Notes under the pieces: model-generated
What the model was told of the DNA's origin: nothing
The model's input: only the letters and a program-made list of their open reading frames with translations
Database searches by the model: none
Position numbers and translations under genes: made by a program
In this document: positions 29,095 through 37,309 of the stretch, piece by piece
Layout of the letters: every line of letters begins with the position of its first letter
Numbering within the stretch: position 1 is the stretch's first letter
Assembly (NCBI RefSeq): GCF_000949475.1
Contig: NZ_JRHC01000001.1
Location: 2,046,001-2,110,000 of the forward strand
Source: Draconibacterium sediminis
GTDB lineage: Bacteria; Bacteroidota; Bacteroidia; Bacteroidales; Prolixibacteraceae
Length of the DNA stretch: 64,000 nucleotides
Direction of reading: 5' to 3'

Positions 29095-30849
29095 ATGAGT
29101 AAAATATTTAAAACCGTAAATTTTTTGTTTGGTGTTTCTCTGACCGTATTCTTTCTGGGCTGCACGGTAATCGATCAAGCGAATAATCAGGTAGTCAGTG
29201 TTACCTCCCTGCTACAGGAAATGACCTCGCGTGAACAATTGAGCCGTTATCCAAAGCCGGCATTTATTACCAAACATGTGAGTAGCTATGATCGATCAAG
29301 TGTCTCACCAACCGAAAAGAACTGGTTTCATAACTGGGATATGAATCAATGGGAAGGTGTAGAGCAAACGAAGAACGGGAAAGAATATGTGTTGATGGAT
29401 GAAAAATCACCAGGAGCGATTACACATTTTTGGATGACTGGTGCCGGAAAGGACAGGGGGCAAGGGACTTTGCGCATTTATATTGATGGTAATGAAAAAC
29501 CTGTGATCAGTCAGACCATAAGAAGTTTTATCGGAGAGAATAAGGAGGTGGGGTATCCTTTGAGCTGTTCGGTGTCACCGGAAACAATAGCGGATGAACG
29601 TGGACATAATTTATACTTGCCAATACCCTATGCCAAATCGTGTAAAATAACTTACCAATCGGATTTGATTAAGGATGGAAATCCCTGGGAGACTGGGAGT
29701 GAAATTTTATATTACAATATTGATTACAGAGCCTATGCAGAAGGGGTAGAAATTGAGAGTTTTACGGATCAATCCATCGCTCAAAATAGATCGCTTATTG
29801 CAGCCACCAATCAAATGTTATTGGAAGGTAGGTTTCGTGAAGAATCAGAATCAGAAGCGATTGAGAATTTTCAGATGCAAATAGCACCTGGCGACGTAAA
29901 AGTGCTATCGAAAAGAGAGGCAGGAGCAGCCATCAATGAGTTAAACCTGCGTATCCAGGAGGATGAACCAACGCAATCGTTAAGATCGTTGATTATTAAA
30001 TGTGAATTCGACGGAAAACAAACGGTTTGGGCCCCCGTAGGTGATTTTTTTGGTGCCGGCTACCGAATAGATGCCTACGAAACACGGTATAACAAAGTAA
30101 GTGTGGATGGTAACCTGACCTCTAAATGGCTCATGCCATTTGAGAAAGCTTGTAAAATATCGGTGGAAAATATCGGAGAAGAGACCATTGGAATTAACGG
30201 TTCCATACAATTTGCCGCCTATAAATGGAGCAATAAGTCCATGCATTTTTATACCTCATGGCACCAGTATACCAAATACGATACAGGGACTCCTAAAGGG
30301 ATGTTAGGAGGTAATGGAACTAAAGATGTAAATTTTGTATCTCTAAAAGGAAAAGGAATTTACGTTGGAGATGTTCTAACACTTTTTAATGATAATTTAC
30401 CTCCTGGAAAAGCCACCTGGAAGAAAGAAGATGGATCATTTTCTATGAGCTGGTGGGGCGAAGGTGATGAAAAAATATACATTGACGGAGAAGTGTTTCC
30501 TTCGCATTTTGGGACAGGTACCGAAGATTATTATTGTTATGCCTGGTGTAAGCCCGAATCCTTTTCACACCCATTCATTGCACAACCTTCAGGTGAGGGG
30601 AATCTAACTCCTGGTTATACTGTTAATGCAAGAGTCAGAGCATTGGATGTGCTTCCATTTAACACAAGTTTGCGATTTGACATGGAGCTTTGGCACTGGA
30701 ATAAAGCTAGGGTAAATTATGCACCTACTACCTTTTATTACATGATGCCTGGGGGCGAAACGAATATAAAACCGGATTATGAAGGAGCAAGGGAACAGGT
30801 GTTGCTTGATTTTGAAAAAATGTATTCAAATTTTAATGAAAAAGAGTAA
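29095..30849 (+). CDS. GH172 (DUF2961) lipoprotein, copy 3
   Basis: A 584-residue lipoprotein (lipobox LGC, Cys23) starting 2 bases after the previous stop. It has the full N-terminal helix (SLLQEMTSREQLSRYP), HVSSYDRSS, GAITHFWMTGAG, and the active-site stretch WWGEGDEKIY...FGTGTEDYYCYAW with Glu456 and Glu477 21 residues apart. It is closest in plan to copies 1 and 4 but ends soon after the core (TTFYYMMPGG), without their C-terminal beta domain. Expected activity is exo-acting on D-arabinofuranosyl or D-fructofuranosyl linkages, as in characterised GH172 enzymes. Confidence 0.9.
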   Translation: MSKIFKTVNFLFGVSLTVFFLGCTVIDQANNQVVSVTSLLQEMTSREQLSRYPKPAFITKHVSSYDRSSVSPTEKNWFHNWDMNQWEGVEQTKNGKEYVLMDEKSPGAITHFWMTGAGKDRGQGTLRIYIDGNEKPVISQTIRSFIGENKEVGYPLSCSVSPETIADERGHNLYLPIPYAKSCKITYQSDLIKDGNPWETGSEILYYNIDYRAYAEGVEIESFTDQSIAQNRSLIAATNQMLLEGRFREESESEAIENFQMQIAPGDVKVLSKREAGAAINELNLRIQEDEPTQSLRSLIIKCEFDGKQTVWAPVGDFFGAGYRIDAYETRYNKVSVDGNLTSKWLMPFEKACKISVENIGEETIGINGSIQFAAYKWSNKSMHFYTSWHQYTKYDTGTPKGMLGGNGTKDVNFVSLKGKGIYVGDVLTLFNDNLPPGKATWKKEDGSFSMSWWGEGDEKIYIDGEVFPSHFGTGTEDYYCYAWCKPESFSHPFIAQPSGEGNLTPGYTVNARVRALDVLPFNTSLRFDMELWHWNKARVNYAPTTFYYMMPGGETNIKPDYEGAREQVLLDFEKMYSNFNEKE

Positions 30850-30885
30850 ATGAAATTTCAATAAGCTCTAAAAATAAACACAACA

Positions 30886-32931
30886 ATGCGACGATCATTT
30901 TTAATTATTTACAGTTTTGTCTTTGTCATATTTATTGGGCAAGCTTGCATAAGGAAACCCGGTGAAAAGATAGTAACCATCGACTTACTGTTAAAAGAGA
31001 TGACCGACCGGGATGGATTGGCTAAGCTCCCTCAGAATAATTTTAAATTGAAGCAGGCCAGTAGTTACTCCCGAAAATCCATAGCTCCCGATGAGGAAGG
31101 ATGGTTCGATAATGCAGATGCCAGTCAGTATGTTCGTACTGATACCATTGGAGGGCGCATCGAGCATGTTCTTATGGATGTTGATGGCCCTGGAGCGATT
31201 GTTCGTTTTTGGAGCACATGGCACGCTCAGCAATTTTCAATGGGAACACTCCGGTTCTATTTTGACAATAGTCCTATTCCTCAAATAGAAGGTCAAATTA
31301 GTGATATAATCTCAGCCAATAAATATGTCGGTGCGCCACTTTCGCAAACTACATCACCCTTTCTGGAGAATGGTGGTTGGTTTTCTGGTCACAATCTTTA
31401 TTTCCCTTTACCCTATGCAAAACACTGTAAAGTGACTTATCAGAAAGCAGATGAAAGTATAAATGATGTGCTTTATTATCAGATTAATTATCGAAAGTAT
31501 GAACCCGGCACCTTGGTTGAGAGCTACACAAAAGGTGACTGGGATAGTGGAAAATTCAGTGAAATTATTGCTGAAGTGAGTAATAAATTGAGACATAATG
31601 AACCGCAGATAAACCAGAGTGTAGTTACCCAGCTCAAAGGTGTGATGAAGCCGGGAGCATCATTGTCGGCAAGTATTGAAGGAGAGCAGGCCATTAAGAA
31701 AGTGGTTGTAAAACTGGAAGCAGAACAGGTAGAGCAGGCCCTGCGCTCAACAGTCATAAGCATGGAATTTGATGGCAAACCTACTGTTTGGGTGCCTGTT
31801 GGTGATCTGTTTGGTATAGGCTATAAAATTTCTCCCAGTAAATCCTGGCTAAGCACTGTTGAAGAGAATGGTGAAATGAGCTTGTTTTTTCCTATGCCAT
31901 TCCAACAATCAGCAAAAATTACGATACACAATTTCGGTAAGGTTGATGTGGAACTGGTGATGCTGGAGATGCATTACGAAGCCTGGAATTGGGATGGGCA
32001 AAGCCTCTATTTTCATGCCAACTGGCGAAATTATCCCGATTTTAATACTTCAGAGAAAAGGGATGTAAACTATGTAAGTATTTCCGGTAAAGGGAAATAT
32101 GTGGGTGATGTGCTTACCCTTTTTAATGATAGTTATGACTGGTGGGGCGAAGGTGATGAAAAAATCTATGTGGATGGAGAATCCTTTCCGTCTACCTTTG
32201 GAACAGGTACCGAAGATTATTACGGTTATGCCTGGTGCAGTGTAGTTGATTTTTCGTTGCCTTTCATTGCTCAGCCTAGTGGTGATGGCAACCGAAGTCC
32301 CGGATTGACGGTGAACAGTCGCTGGCGTTCGCTGGATGTAATTCCATTCGAACAATCATTAAAGTTCGATATGGAGATCTGGCACTGGGGCAATACGCAA
32401 ATAGACTATTCCCCAACTACCTTTTGGTATGGAACAAAGGATGCCCGGGTAGAGGTGATGGAAGATGTTGACGGAGTGAAGATTCCTGTAAAATTTCCAG
32501 AGCGATTTGAAGGCGAGGGGTTTAAAGTCAGTAGGATCACTGGAGGAGAGGTAATCACTCAGGCGTTCCTGTCGTATAACTGGAGTGCCCGCAATCATTT
32601 GCTTTGGCAGGGTATTAAAAAGGGAGATGAATTGGAGGTTTACTTTTATTCAGAAAAAGAACGAAAAGGGCAATTGAAAGCTGTATTCACGCAGGCTCCT
32701 GACTATGCCACGGCGGACGTATTGCTTAATGGAGATCTTATCTTCAAAGATCTTGATTTGTACAATAGTGAATTAGGTCTGAAAGAACTTTTTTTCAAGA
32801 ATGGAAGAATTAAGAAGGGAAAGAACATTGTAAAGCTGATTGTAAAGGATGCTAATGGTGCAGGTGAAAGTCCCAATAAGTTTGGATTAGATTATATTCT
32901 TGTTTTAGCAGACCGAATATTTAATAATTAG
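30886..32931 (+). CDS. GH172 (DUF2961) lipoprotein, copy 4
   Basis: A 681-residue lipoprotein (lipobox QAC, Cys22). Its features are LLKEMTDRDGLAKLP, ASSYSRKS, GPGAIVRFW, and WWGEGDEKIY...FGTGTEDYYGYAW with Glu422 and Glu443 21 residues apart. Residues from about 535 onward add a beta-sandwich (SYNWSARNHLLW, then ADVLLNGDLIFKDLDLYN and IVKLIVKD), similar in placement to the extra domain of copy 1. It closes the run of four GH172 genes and is followed after 17 bases by a second GH20. Four different GH172 proteins in a row suggest successive removal of differently linked furanosyl residues. Confidence 0.9.
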   Translation: MRRSFLIIYSFVFVIFIGQACIRKPGEKIVTIDLLLKEMTDRDGLAKLPQNNFKLKQASSYSRKSIAPDEEGWFDNADASQYVRTDTIGGRIEHVLMDVDGPGAIVRFWSTWHAQQFSMGTLRFYFDNSPIPQIEGQISDIISANKYVGAPLSQTTSPFLENGGWFSGHNLYFPLPYAKHCKVTYQKADESINDVLYYQINYRKYEPGTLVESYTKGDWDSGKFSEIIAEVSNKLRHNEPQINQSVVTQLKGVMKPGASLSASIEGEQAIKKVVVKLEAEQVEQALRSTVISMEFDGKPTVWVPVGDLFGIGYKISPSKSWLSTVEENGEMSLFFPMPFQQSAKITIHNFGKVDVELVMLEMHYEAWNWDGQSLYFHANWRNYPDFNTSEKRDVNYVSISGKGKYVGDVLTLFNDSYDWWGEGDEKIYVDGESFPSTFGTGTEDYYGYAWCSVVDFSLPFIAQPSGDGNRSPGLTVNSRWRSLDVIPFEQSLKFDMEIWHWGNTQIDYSPTTFWYGTKDARVEVMEDVDGVKIPVKFPERFEGEGFKVSRITGGEVITQAFLSYNWSARNHLLWQGIKKGDELEVYFYSEKERKGQLKAVFTQAPDYATADVLLNGDLIFKDLDLYNSELGLKELFFKNGRIKKGKNIVKLIVKDANGAGESPNKFGLDYILVLADRIFNN

Positions 32932-32948
32932 AATAAATAAAAGTATAT

Positions 32949-34577
32949 ATGAAACTGATCAGATTAGCTTTTTTCGTTTTGGCTTTGTCTACAAAAAGTG
33001 TTGTTGCTCAGAATGGAAGTGTTATTCCGCAGCCTCTTAATGTTGAGCAAGTCAATGTTGAGTTTATTATAGATTCAAAAACAATAATTGTTGCAGATGA
33101 TGCCAATCAGGCTAATGCGCATTATCTGCAGAAACTTATTGAATCACTAGTGCTGTCCAAGCCTGCAATAAAAATGAAAGGAACCAAGGGGATAATTCTT
33201 AAGCTGGATGAAAGTTTAGCGGAGACATTGGGTGATGAAGGCTATCTATTGGAAACAGGTAAAAACTCCTTGGCAATAACAGCTCCTACTACAATTGGAA
33301 TATTTTATGGAATTCAGACTCTACGTCAGTTGATGAATAAAAATAGTGGTGTAGATAAAAGGGGAGCAGAGTGGTTGGTCGAAGGAGTGCGCATTGAAGA
33401 TAAGCCAAGGTTCAAATGGAGGGCTTATATGCTTGACGAATCTCGTTATTTTATGGGGGAAGCATTTGTGAAAAAGATATTGGATCAGATGGCTTTGCTA
33501 AAGATGAATGTTTTTCATTGGCATTTGACTGATGATGCAGGATGGCGGATGGAAATAAAAAAGTATCCATTGCTGACAGAAATCGGAGCTTTTAGAGATG
33601 ACTCAGAAATTGAGGGCTGGGGTAGTGGCAAGACAGCAGGCGAGCCACATGGCGGCTTTTACACCCAGGAACAAATGAAAGATATTGTGACTTATGCAGC
33701 TGAACGAAATATTACTGTAGTTCCCGAGTTTGAAATGCCCGGACATTCCAGTGCTGCTATTGCTGCTTATACCTGGTTGGGTACCGCAGGCAAAGATATA
33801 GATGTACCAGTAAAATTTGGAAGGCATTATGATAATTATGATGTAACCAAACCGGAAGTGTTTCAATTCGTAAAAGATGTACTTGGAGAAATGTTTGAGA
33901 TTTTTCCATCAGAAGTTATTCATATCGGGGGAGATGAAGTTGGTTATAAAGTATGGGAAGAGTCTGAGCACGTTCAGAAATATATGAAAGAGAAAGGTAT
34001 TAAAACTCCTGCAGATTTGCAGATTGCCTTTACTAATCAGATTTCCAATTTTATTGAACAACAAGGTCGGAGAATGATGGGATGGAACGAAATTATGGGG
34101 AAAAATGTCCATCAAGGTTTTGAAGAGAAAAAAGATGATAAGGATGCTGAAACTTCATTGGCTCCAAATGTGATTGTTCACTTTTGGAAAGGTGATCTTG
34201 GTTTAGCTACTGAAGCTGCAAAAAAAGGGTATGGTATTGTTAATGCACTTCACTCAAATACCTACCTCGATTATGGCTATAAATCTATTAGCTTGGAGAA
34301 AGCATATGCATTTAATCCAATTCCTGAAGGGTTAGATGAGAAATTTCATGAAAATATTTATGGATTAGGGTGTCAGATGTGGACAGAATGGACTCCGACT
34401 TATTCAGATGTTGAAAGGCAGACATTCCCACGTATCGCTGCTTATGCCGAAGTAGGTTGGACTAATAACACCCGAAAAAATTATAAGGTATTTCGAAAAA
34501 ATCTTAATCAGTTATTGAATTATTGGAAAGGCCAGGGAATTGGATTTGCTGAGAAGTTTGAAGAGAAGGATTTTTAA
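32949..34577 (+). CDS. GH20 beta-N-acetylhexosaminidase, compact form
   Basis: A 542-residue exported protein with a Sec signal (about residues 1-20, ending VVAQ) and no lipobox, so probably periplasmic. The GH20b N-domain (SVIPQPLNVEQVN) leads to the catalytic barrel: FKWRAYMLDESRYF, HWHLTDDAGWRMEI, and Asp329-Glu330 in HIGGDEVGYKVW. It lacks the added domains of the first GH20 of this locus. The presence of one lipid-anchored and one soluble GH20 suggests hexosamine removal at two stages, outside and inside the outer membrane. An 80-base AT-rich gap separates it from the cytoplasmic sugar-kinase gene. Confidence 0.94.
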   Translation: MKLIRLAFFVLALSTKSVVAQNGSVIPQPLNVEQVNVEFIIDSKTIIVADDANQANAHYLQKLIESLVLSKPAIKMKGTKGIILKLDESLAETLGDEGYLLETGKNSLAITAPTTIGIFYGIQTLRQLMNKNSGVDKRGAEWLVEGVRIEDKPRFKWRAYMLDESRYFMGEAFVKKILDQMALLKMNVFHWHLTDDAGWRMEIKKYPLLTEIGAFRDDSEIEGWGSGKTAGEPHGGFYTQEQMKDIVTYAAERNITVVPEFEMPGHSSAAIAAYTWLGTAGKDIDVPVKFGRHYDNYDVTKPEVFQFVKDVLGEMFEIFPSEVIHIGGDEVGYKVWEESEHVQKYMKEKGIKTPADLQIAFTNQISNFIEQQGRRMMGWNEIMGKNVHQGFEEKKDDKDAETSLAPNVIVHFWKGDLGLATEAAKKGYGIVNALHSNTYLDYGYKSISLEKAYAFNPIPEGLDEKFHENIYGLGCQMWTEWTPTYSDVERQTFPRIAAYAEVGWTNNTRKNYKVFRKNLNQLLNYWKGQGIGFAEKFEEKDF

Positions 34578-34657
34578 AAAGATTCACAGAATAGGATTGA
34601 AAAGCAAATAGCTACCAACAAATACAAATAAAGAGTATTAATAAAAATAATCATGTA

Positions 34658-36322
34658 ATGACAAAATATACAATAGGATTGGATTACGGTTCGGACTCTG
34701 TACGTTCTCTAATTGTAAATACTGAAAACGGAAAAGAGCTAGCCAGCGTTGTGTTTGAATATCCACGTTGGAAGGATGGAAAATATTGCAATGCGCTAAA
34801 CAATCAATTTCGTCAGCACCCAAAAGATTATCTGGAAGGACTGGAATATACTATAGTTGAGGCTTTAAAGCAGTGCCCCGAAGGTGTCGCGGAAAATGTA
34901 GTTGGAATTTCGGTTGATACCACCGGTTCTACTCCAGTTGCAGTTGATGAAAAGGGAACACCACTTGCGTTGACTCCTGGTTTTGAGGAGAATCCAAATG
35001 CCATGTTTGTTTTATGGAAAGATCACACCGCTGTTAAAGAAGCTGTTCAAATTAACGAACTGGCTAAAAAATGGGACGTTGATTTCACCAAATTTGAAGG
35101 TGGAATCTATTCTTCAGAGTGGTTTTGGGCTAAATTGTTACATGTAATTCGCGAAGATGCAGGTGTGTATCGTGCAGCCTATTCGTGGGTGGAACATTGT
35201 GACTGGATTTCCGCTGTTTTAACCGGAGATACAAATCCAAAAACTTTAAAACGCAGTCGTTGTGCTGCCGGTCATAAAGCAATGTGGCACGAAGCTTTTG
35301 GCGGATTACCTGCCGAAGAATTTTTAGTAGAACTTGATCCGCTACTTTCGGGTTTAAAAGACAGACTTTACAAAGAAACATTTACCTGCGATGTAGCTGC
35401 CGGAAAATTATCTGCTGAGTGGGCTGAAAAATTAGGTCTATCAACTGATGTTGTTATCGGTGTAGGTGCATTCGATGCACATCTTGGTGCCGTTGGAGCA
35501 GAAATTGAGCCTTATTATCTTTCAAAAGTAATGGGAACTTCTACCTGCGACATGTTGATTGCGCCGATGGAAGAAGTTGGTGATAAATTTATAAACGGAA
35601 TTTGCGGACAAGTTGATGGTTCAATTATTCCAGGAATGATGGGATTGGAAGCTGGACAGTCAGCGTTTGGTGATATTTATGCCTGGTTTAAACGTTTGTT
35701 GGAGTGGCCGCTAAAAAATATTCTGGCTGAAAGTGAATTGATTGATGAAGCAACCAAGCAGAAACTGATTGAGGAGACTTCATATAAAATCATTGCTAAA
35801 TTAAGTATTGAAGCAGAAAAAATACCGATTGCTGAAAGCGGAATTGTAGCGCTCGACTGGATGAATGGTCGTCGTACTCCTGATGCCAATCAGGCCTTAA
35901 AAGGTGCCATTACCGGATTAAATCTGGGCTCGGATGCTCCACGTATATTCCGTGCATTAGTTGAAGCTACTGCCTTTGGCTCAAAAGCTATCAACGACCG
36001 TTTTATTGCTGAAGGTGTTCGTATCGATGGTGTAATTGCTTTAGGAGGTGTGGCCAAGAAATCGAAACTGGTAATGCAAATTATTGCTGATGTTTTAGAC
36101 ATGCCAATCAAGGTTGCCCGCTCGGAACAAGCTTGTGCCTTGGGTACTGCAATGGCTGCTGCTGTCGCTTCCGGTGTTTATTCAAACATTGCAGAAGCTC
36201 AGAAAAATATGGGTAGTGGTATTGAAATGGAATATCACCCAATTCCTGAGAATGTTGAGAAGTACAAAATGCTTTACGAGGATTACAAGAATCTTGGATC
36301 TTTTATTGAAAACCAAGTTTAA
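34658..36322 (+). CDS. araB: Ribulokinase, AraB-type (FGGY family)
   Basis: A 554-residue cytoplasmic kinase, close to the 566 residues of E. coli AraB. It has the FGGY N-terminal phosphate loop (TIGLDYGSDSVRSLIV), the AraB-specific VDTTGSTPVAVD and HCDWISAVLTG, a central DAHLGAVGAEI, and the C-terminal ATP-site segments LGGVAKKSKLVMQIIADVL and EQACALGTAMAAAVASG. AraB enzymes accept several 2-ketopentoses, including D-ribulose. No L-arabinose isomerase (araA) or ribulose-5-phosphate 4-epimerase (araD) is present, but a FucI that can make D-ribulose from D-arabinose is encoded 4.4 kb downstream. The pair gives D-ribulose 5-phosphate, a pentose-phosphate intermediate. Confidence 0.93.
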   Translation: MTKYTIGLDYGSDSVRSLIVNTENGKELASVVFEYPRWKDGKYCNALNNQFRQHPKDYLEGLEYTIVEALKQCPEGVAENVVGISVDTTGSTPVAVDEKGTPLALTPGFEENPNAMFVLWKDHTAVKEAVQINELAKKWDVDFTKFEGGIYSSEWFWAKLLHVIREDAGVYRAAYSWVEHCDWISAVLTGDTNPKTLKRSRCAAGHKAMWHEAFGGLPAEEFLVELDPLLSGLKDRLYKETFTCDVAAGKLSAEWAEKLGLSTDVVIGVGAFDAHLGAVGAEIEPYYLSKVMGTSTCDMLIAPMEEVGDKFINGICGQVDGSIIPGMMGLEAGQSAFGDIYAWFKRLLEWPLKNILAESELIDEATKQKLIEETSYKIIAKLSIEAEKIPIAESGIVALDWMNGRRTPDANQALKGAITGLNLGSDAPRIFRALVEATAFGSKAINDRFIAEGVRIDGVIALGGVAKKSKLVMQIIADVLDMPIKVARSEQACALGTAMAAAVASGVYSNIAEAQKNMGSGIEMEYHPIPENVEKYKMLYEDYKNLGSFIENQV

Positions 36323-36383
36323 TACTAGGTGGATATGCCATTTAGATTTGGATCTTCTAGACTAATTAGATCATTATAAGACG

Positions 36384-37217
36384 ATGAAAAATAGTGACCG
36401 AAAGAACTTGAAGTCAATTACTGAAACTGTTAGAGAAATTGTCTCTGAAGTTGCCAATTATATCAAAAATGAGAGTAATAACTTTCAGCGGCAGGATATA
36501 GAAACCAAAAATGTAAATGACTTTTTCTCGTATGTGGATAAAGAGTCGGAAAGACTCTTAGTAAAAGAACTTTCATATGTTATCCCTGGTGCAAACTTCA
36601 TCACAGAAGAAAAAACGATAGATCAGGGGGACGGTAACGGTTATTGCTGGATTATTGATCCTCTAGATGGTACTTCAAACTTTATACATGGCTCTACTCC
36701 TTATGCCATAAGTGTAGCCTTGCAAAAAGATCAGGAAATAATTGTAGGAGTCATCCATGAAATCACAAGAAATGAATCGTTTTATAGCTGGAAAGATGGT
36801 GGTGCATATTTGAATGGAGCGAGAATACATGTTTCATCTGTGGAGTGGGTTTCAGATGCTTTAATAGCAACTGGGAGACCACATAATTATGTATATCATT
36901 ATTCAGAATTGATGGATCTATTTAATCATTTCCAATATAATACTCATGGCTTAAGGCAGAGTGGTTCTGCAGCTACTGATTTGGCTTATGTTGCGTGTGG
37001 GCGCTATGACGGACGTTATGAGTCGGGATTAAGCCCTTGGGATATGGCTGCGGGAATTCTTATTGTAAAGCAAGCAGGTGGCAATGTCTGCGATTTTAAT
37101 GGGAAAGAAGATTACCTAAAGAATGGAACACTTATCGCTTCCAATCAATTAATATTTAATGAATTTGTGTCGATTGTTGATAAAATATGCTACGGTAAAA
37201 AGCTAAGTGTTGAATGA
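36384..37217 (+). CDS. Inositol-monophosphatase-family sugar phosphatase
   Basis: A 277-residue cytoplasmic enzyme with the Li-sensitive Mg-dependent phosphatase motifs: FITEE (residues 72-76), WIIDPLDGTSNFIHG (89-103) and SPWDMAAGILIVKQAGG near residue 215. The family removes phosphate from myo-inositol 1-phosphate, from some sugar phosphates, or from 3'-phosphoadenosine phosphate. Its place inside the glycan locus, between ribulokinase and a metallophosphoesterase, suggests a pathway role. One option is release of free inositol from a phosphoinositol-anchored glycan, but a general sugar-phosphatase role is equally possible. Confidence 0.85.
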   Translation: MKNSDRKNLKSITETVREIVSEVANYIKNESNNFQRQDIETKNVNDFFSYVDKESERLLVKELSYVIPGANFITEEKTIDQGDGNGYCWIIDPLDGTSNFIHGSTPYAISVALQKDQEIIVGVIHEITRNESFYSWKDGGAYLNGARIHVSSVEWVSDALIATGRPHNYVYHYSELMDLFNHFQYNTHGLRQSGSAATDLAYVACGRYDGRYESGLSPWDMAAGILIVKQAGGNVCDFNGKEDYLKNGTLIASNQLIFNEFVSIVDKICYGKKLSVE

Positions 37218-37240
37218 ACTTAATTGTAACTCGTAACATC

Positions 37241-37309
37241 ATGAAACGCATTGAAAAAGTGATTGCCATTAAACAAATAAGAAAAGCGATTTACATAACT
37301 AAACAGTAA
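37241..37309 (+). CDS. Possible 22-residue upstream ORF, coupled by TAATG to the next gene
   Basis: In the 91-base gap after the phosphatase, an ATG opens a 22-codon frame (MKRIEKVIAIKQIRKAIYIT plus Lys-Gln) rich in Lys, Arg and Ile. Its stop codon TAA overlaps the ATG of the downstream exported protein (TAATG, 37307-37311). Such overlap is a classic translational-coupling arrangement. It may be a short leader that sets expression of the next gene, or chance; I know of no homolog. Confidence 0.3.
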   Translation: MKRIEKVIAIKQIRKAIYITKQ

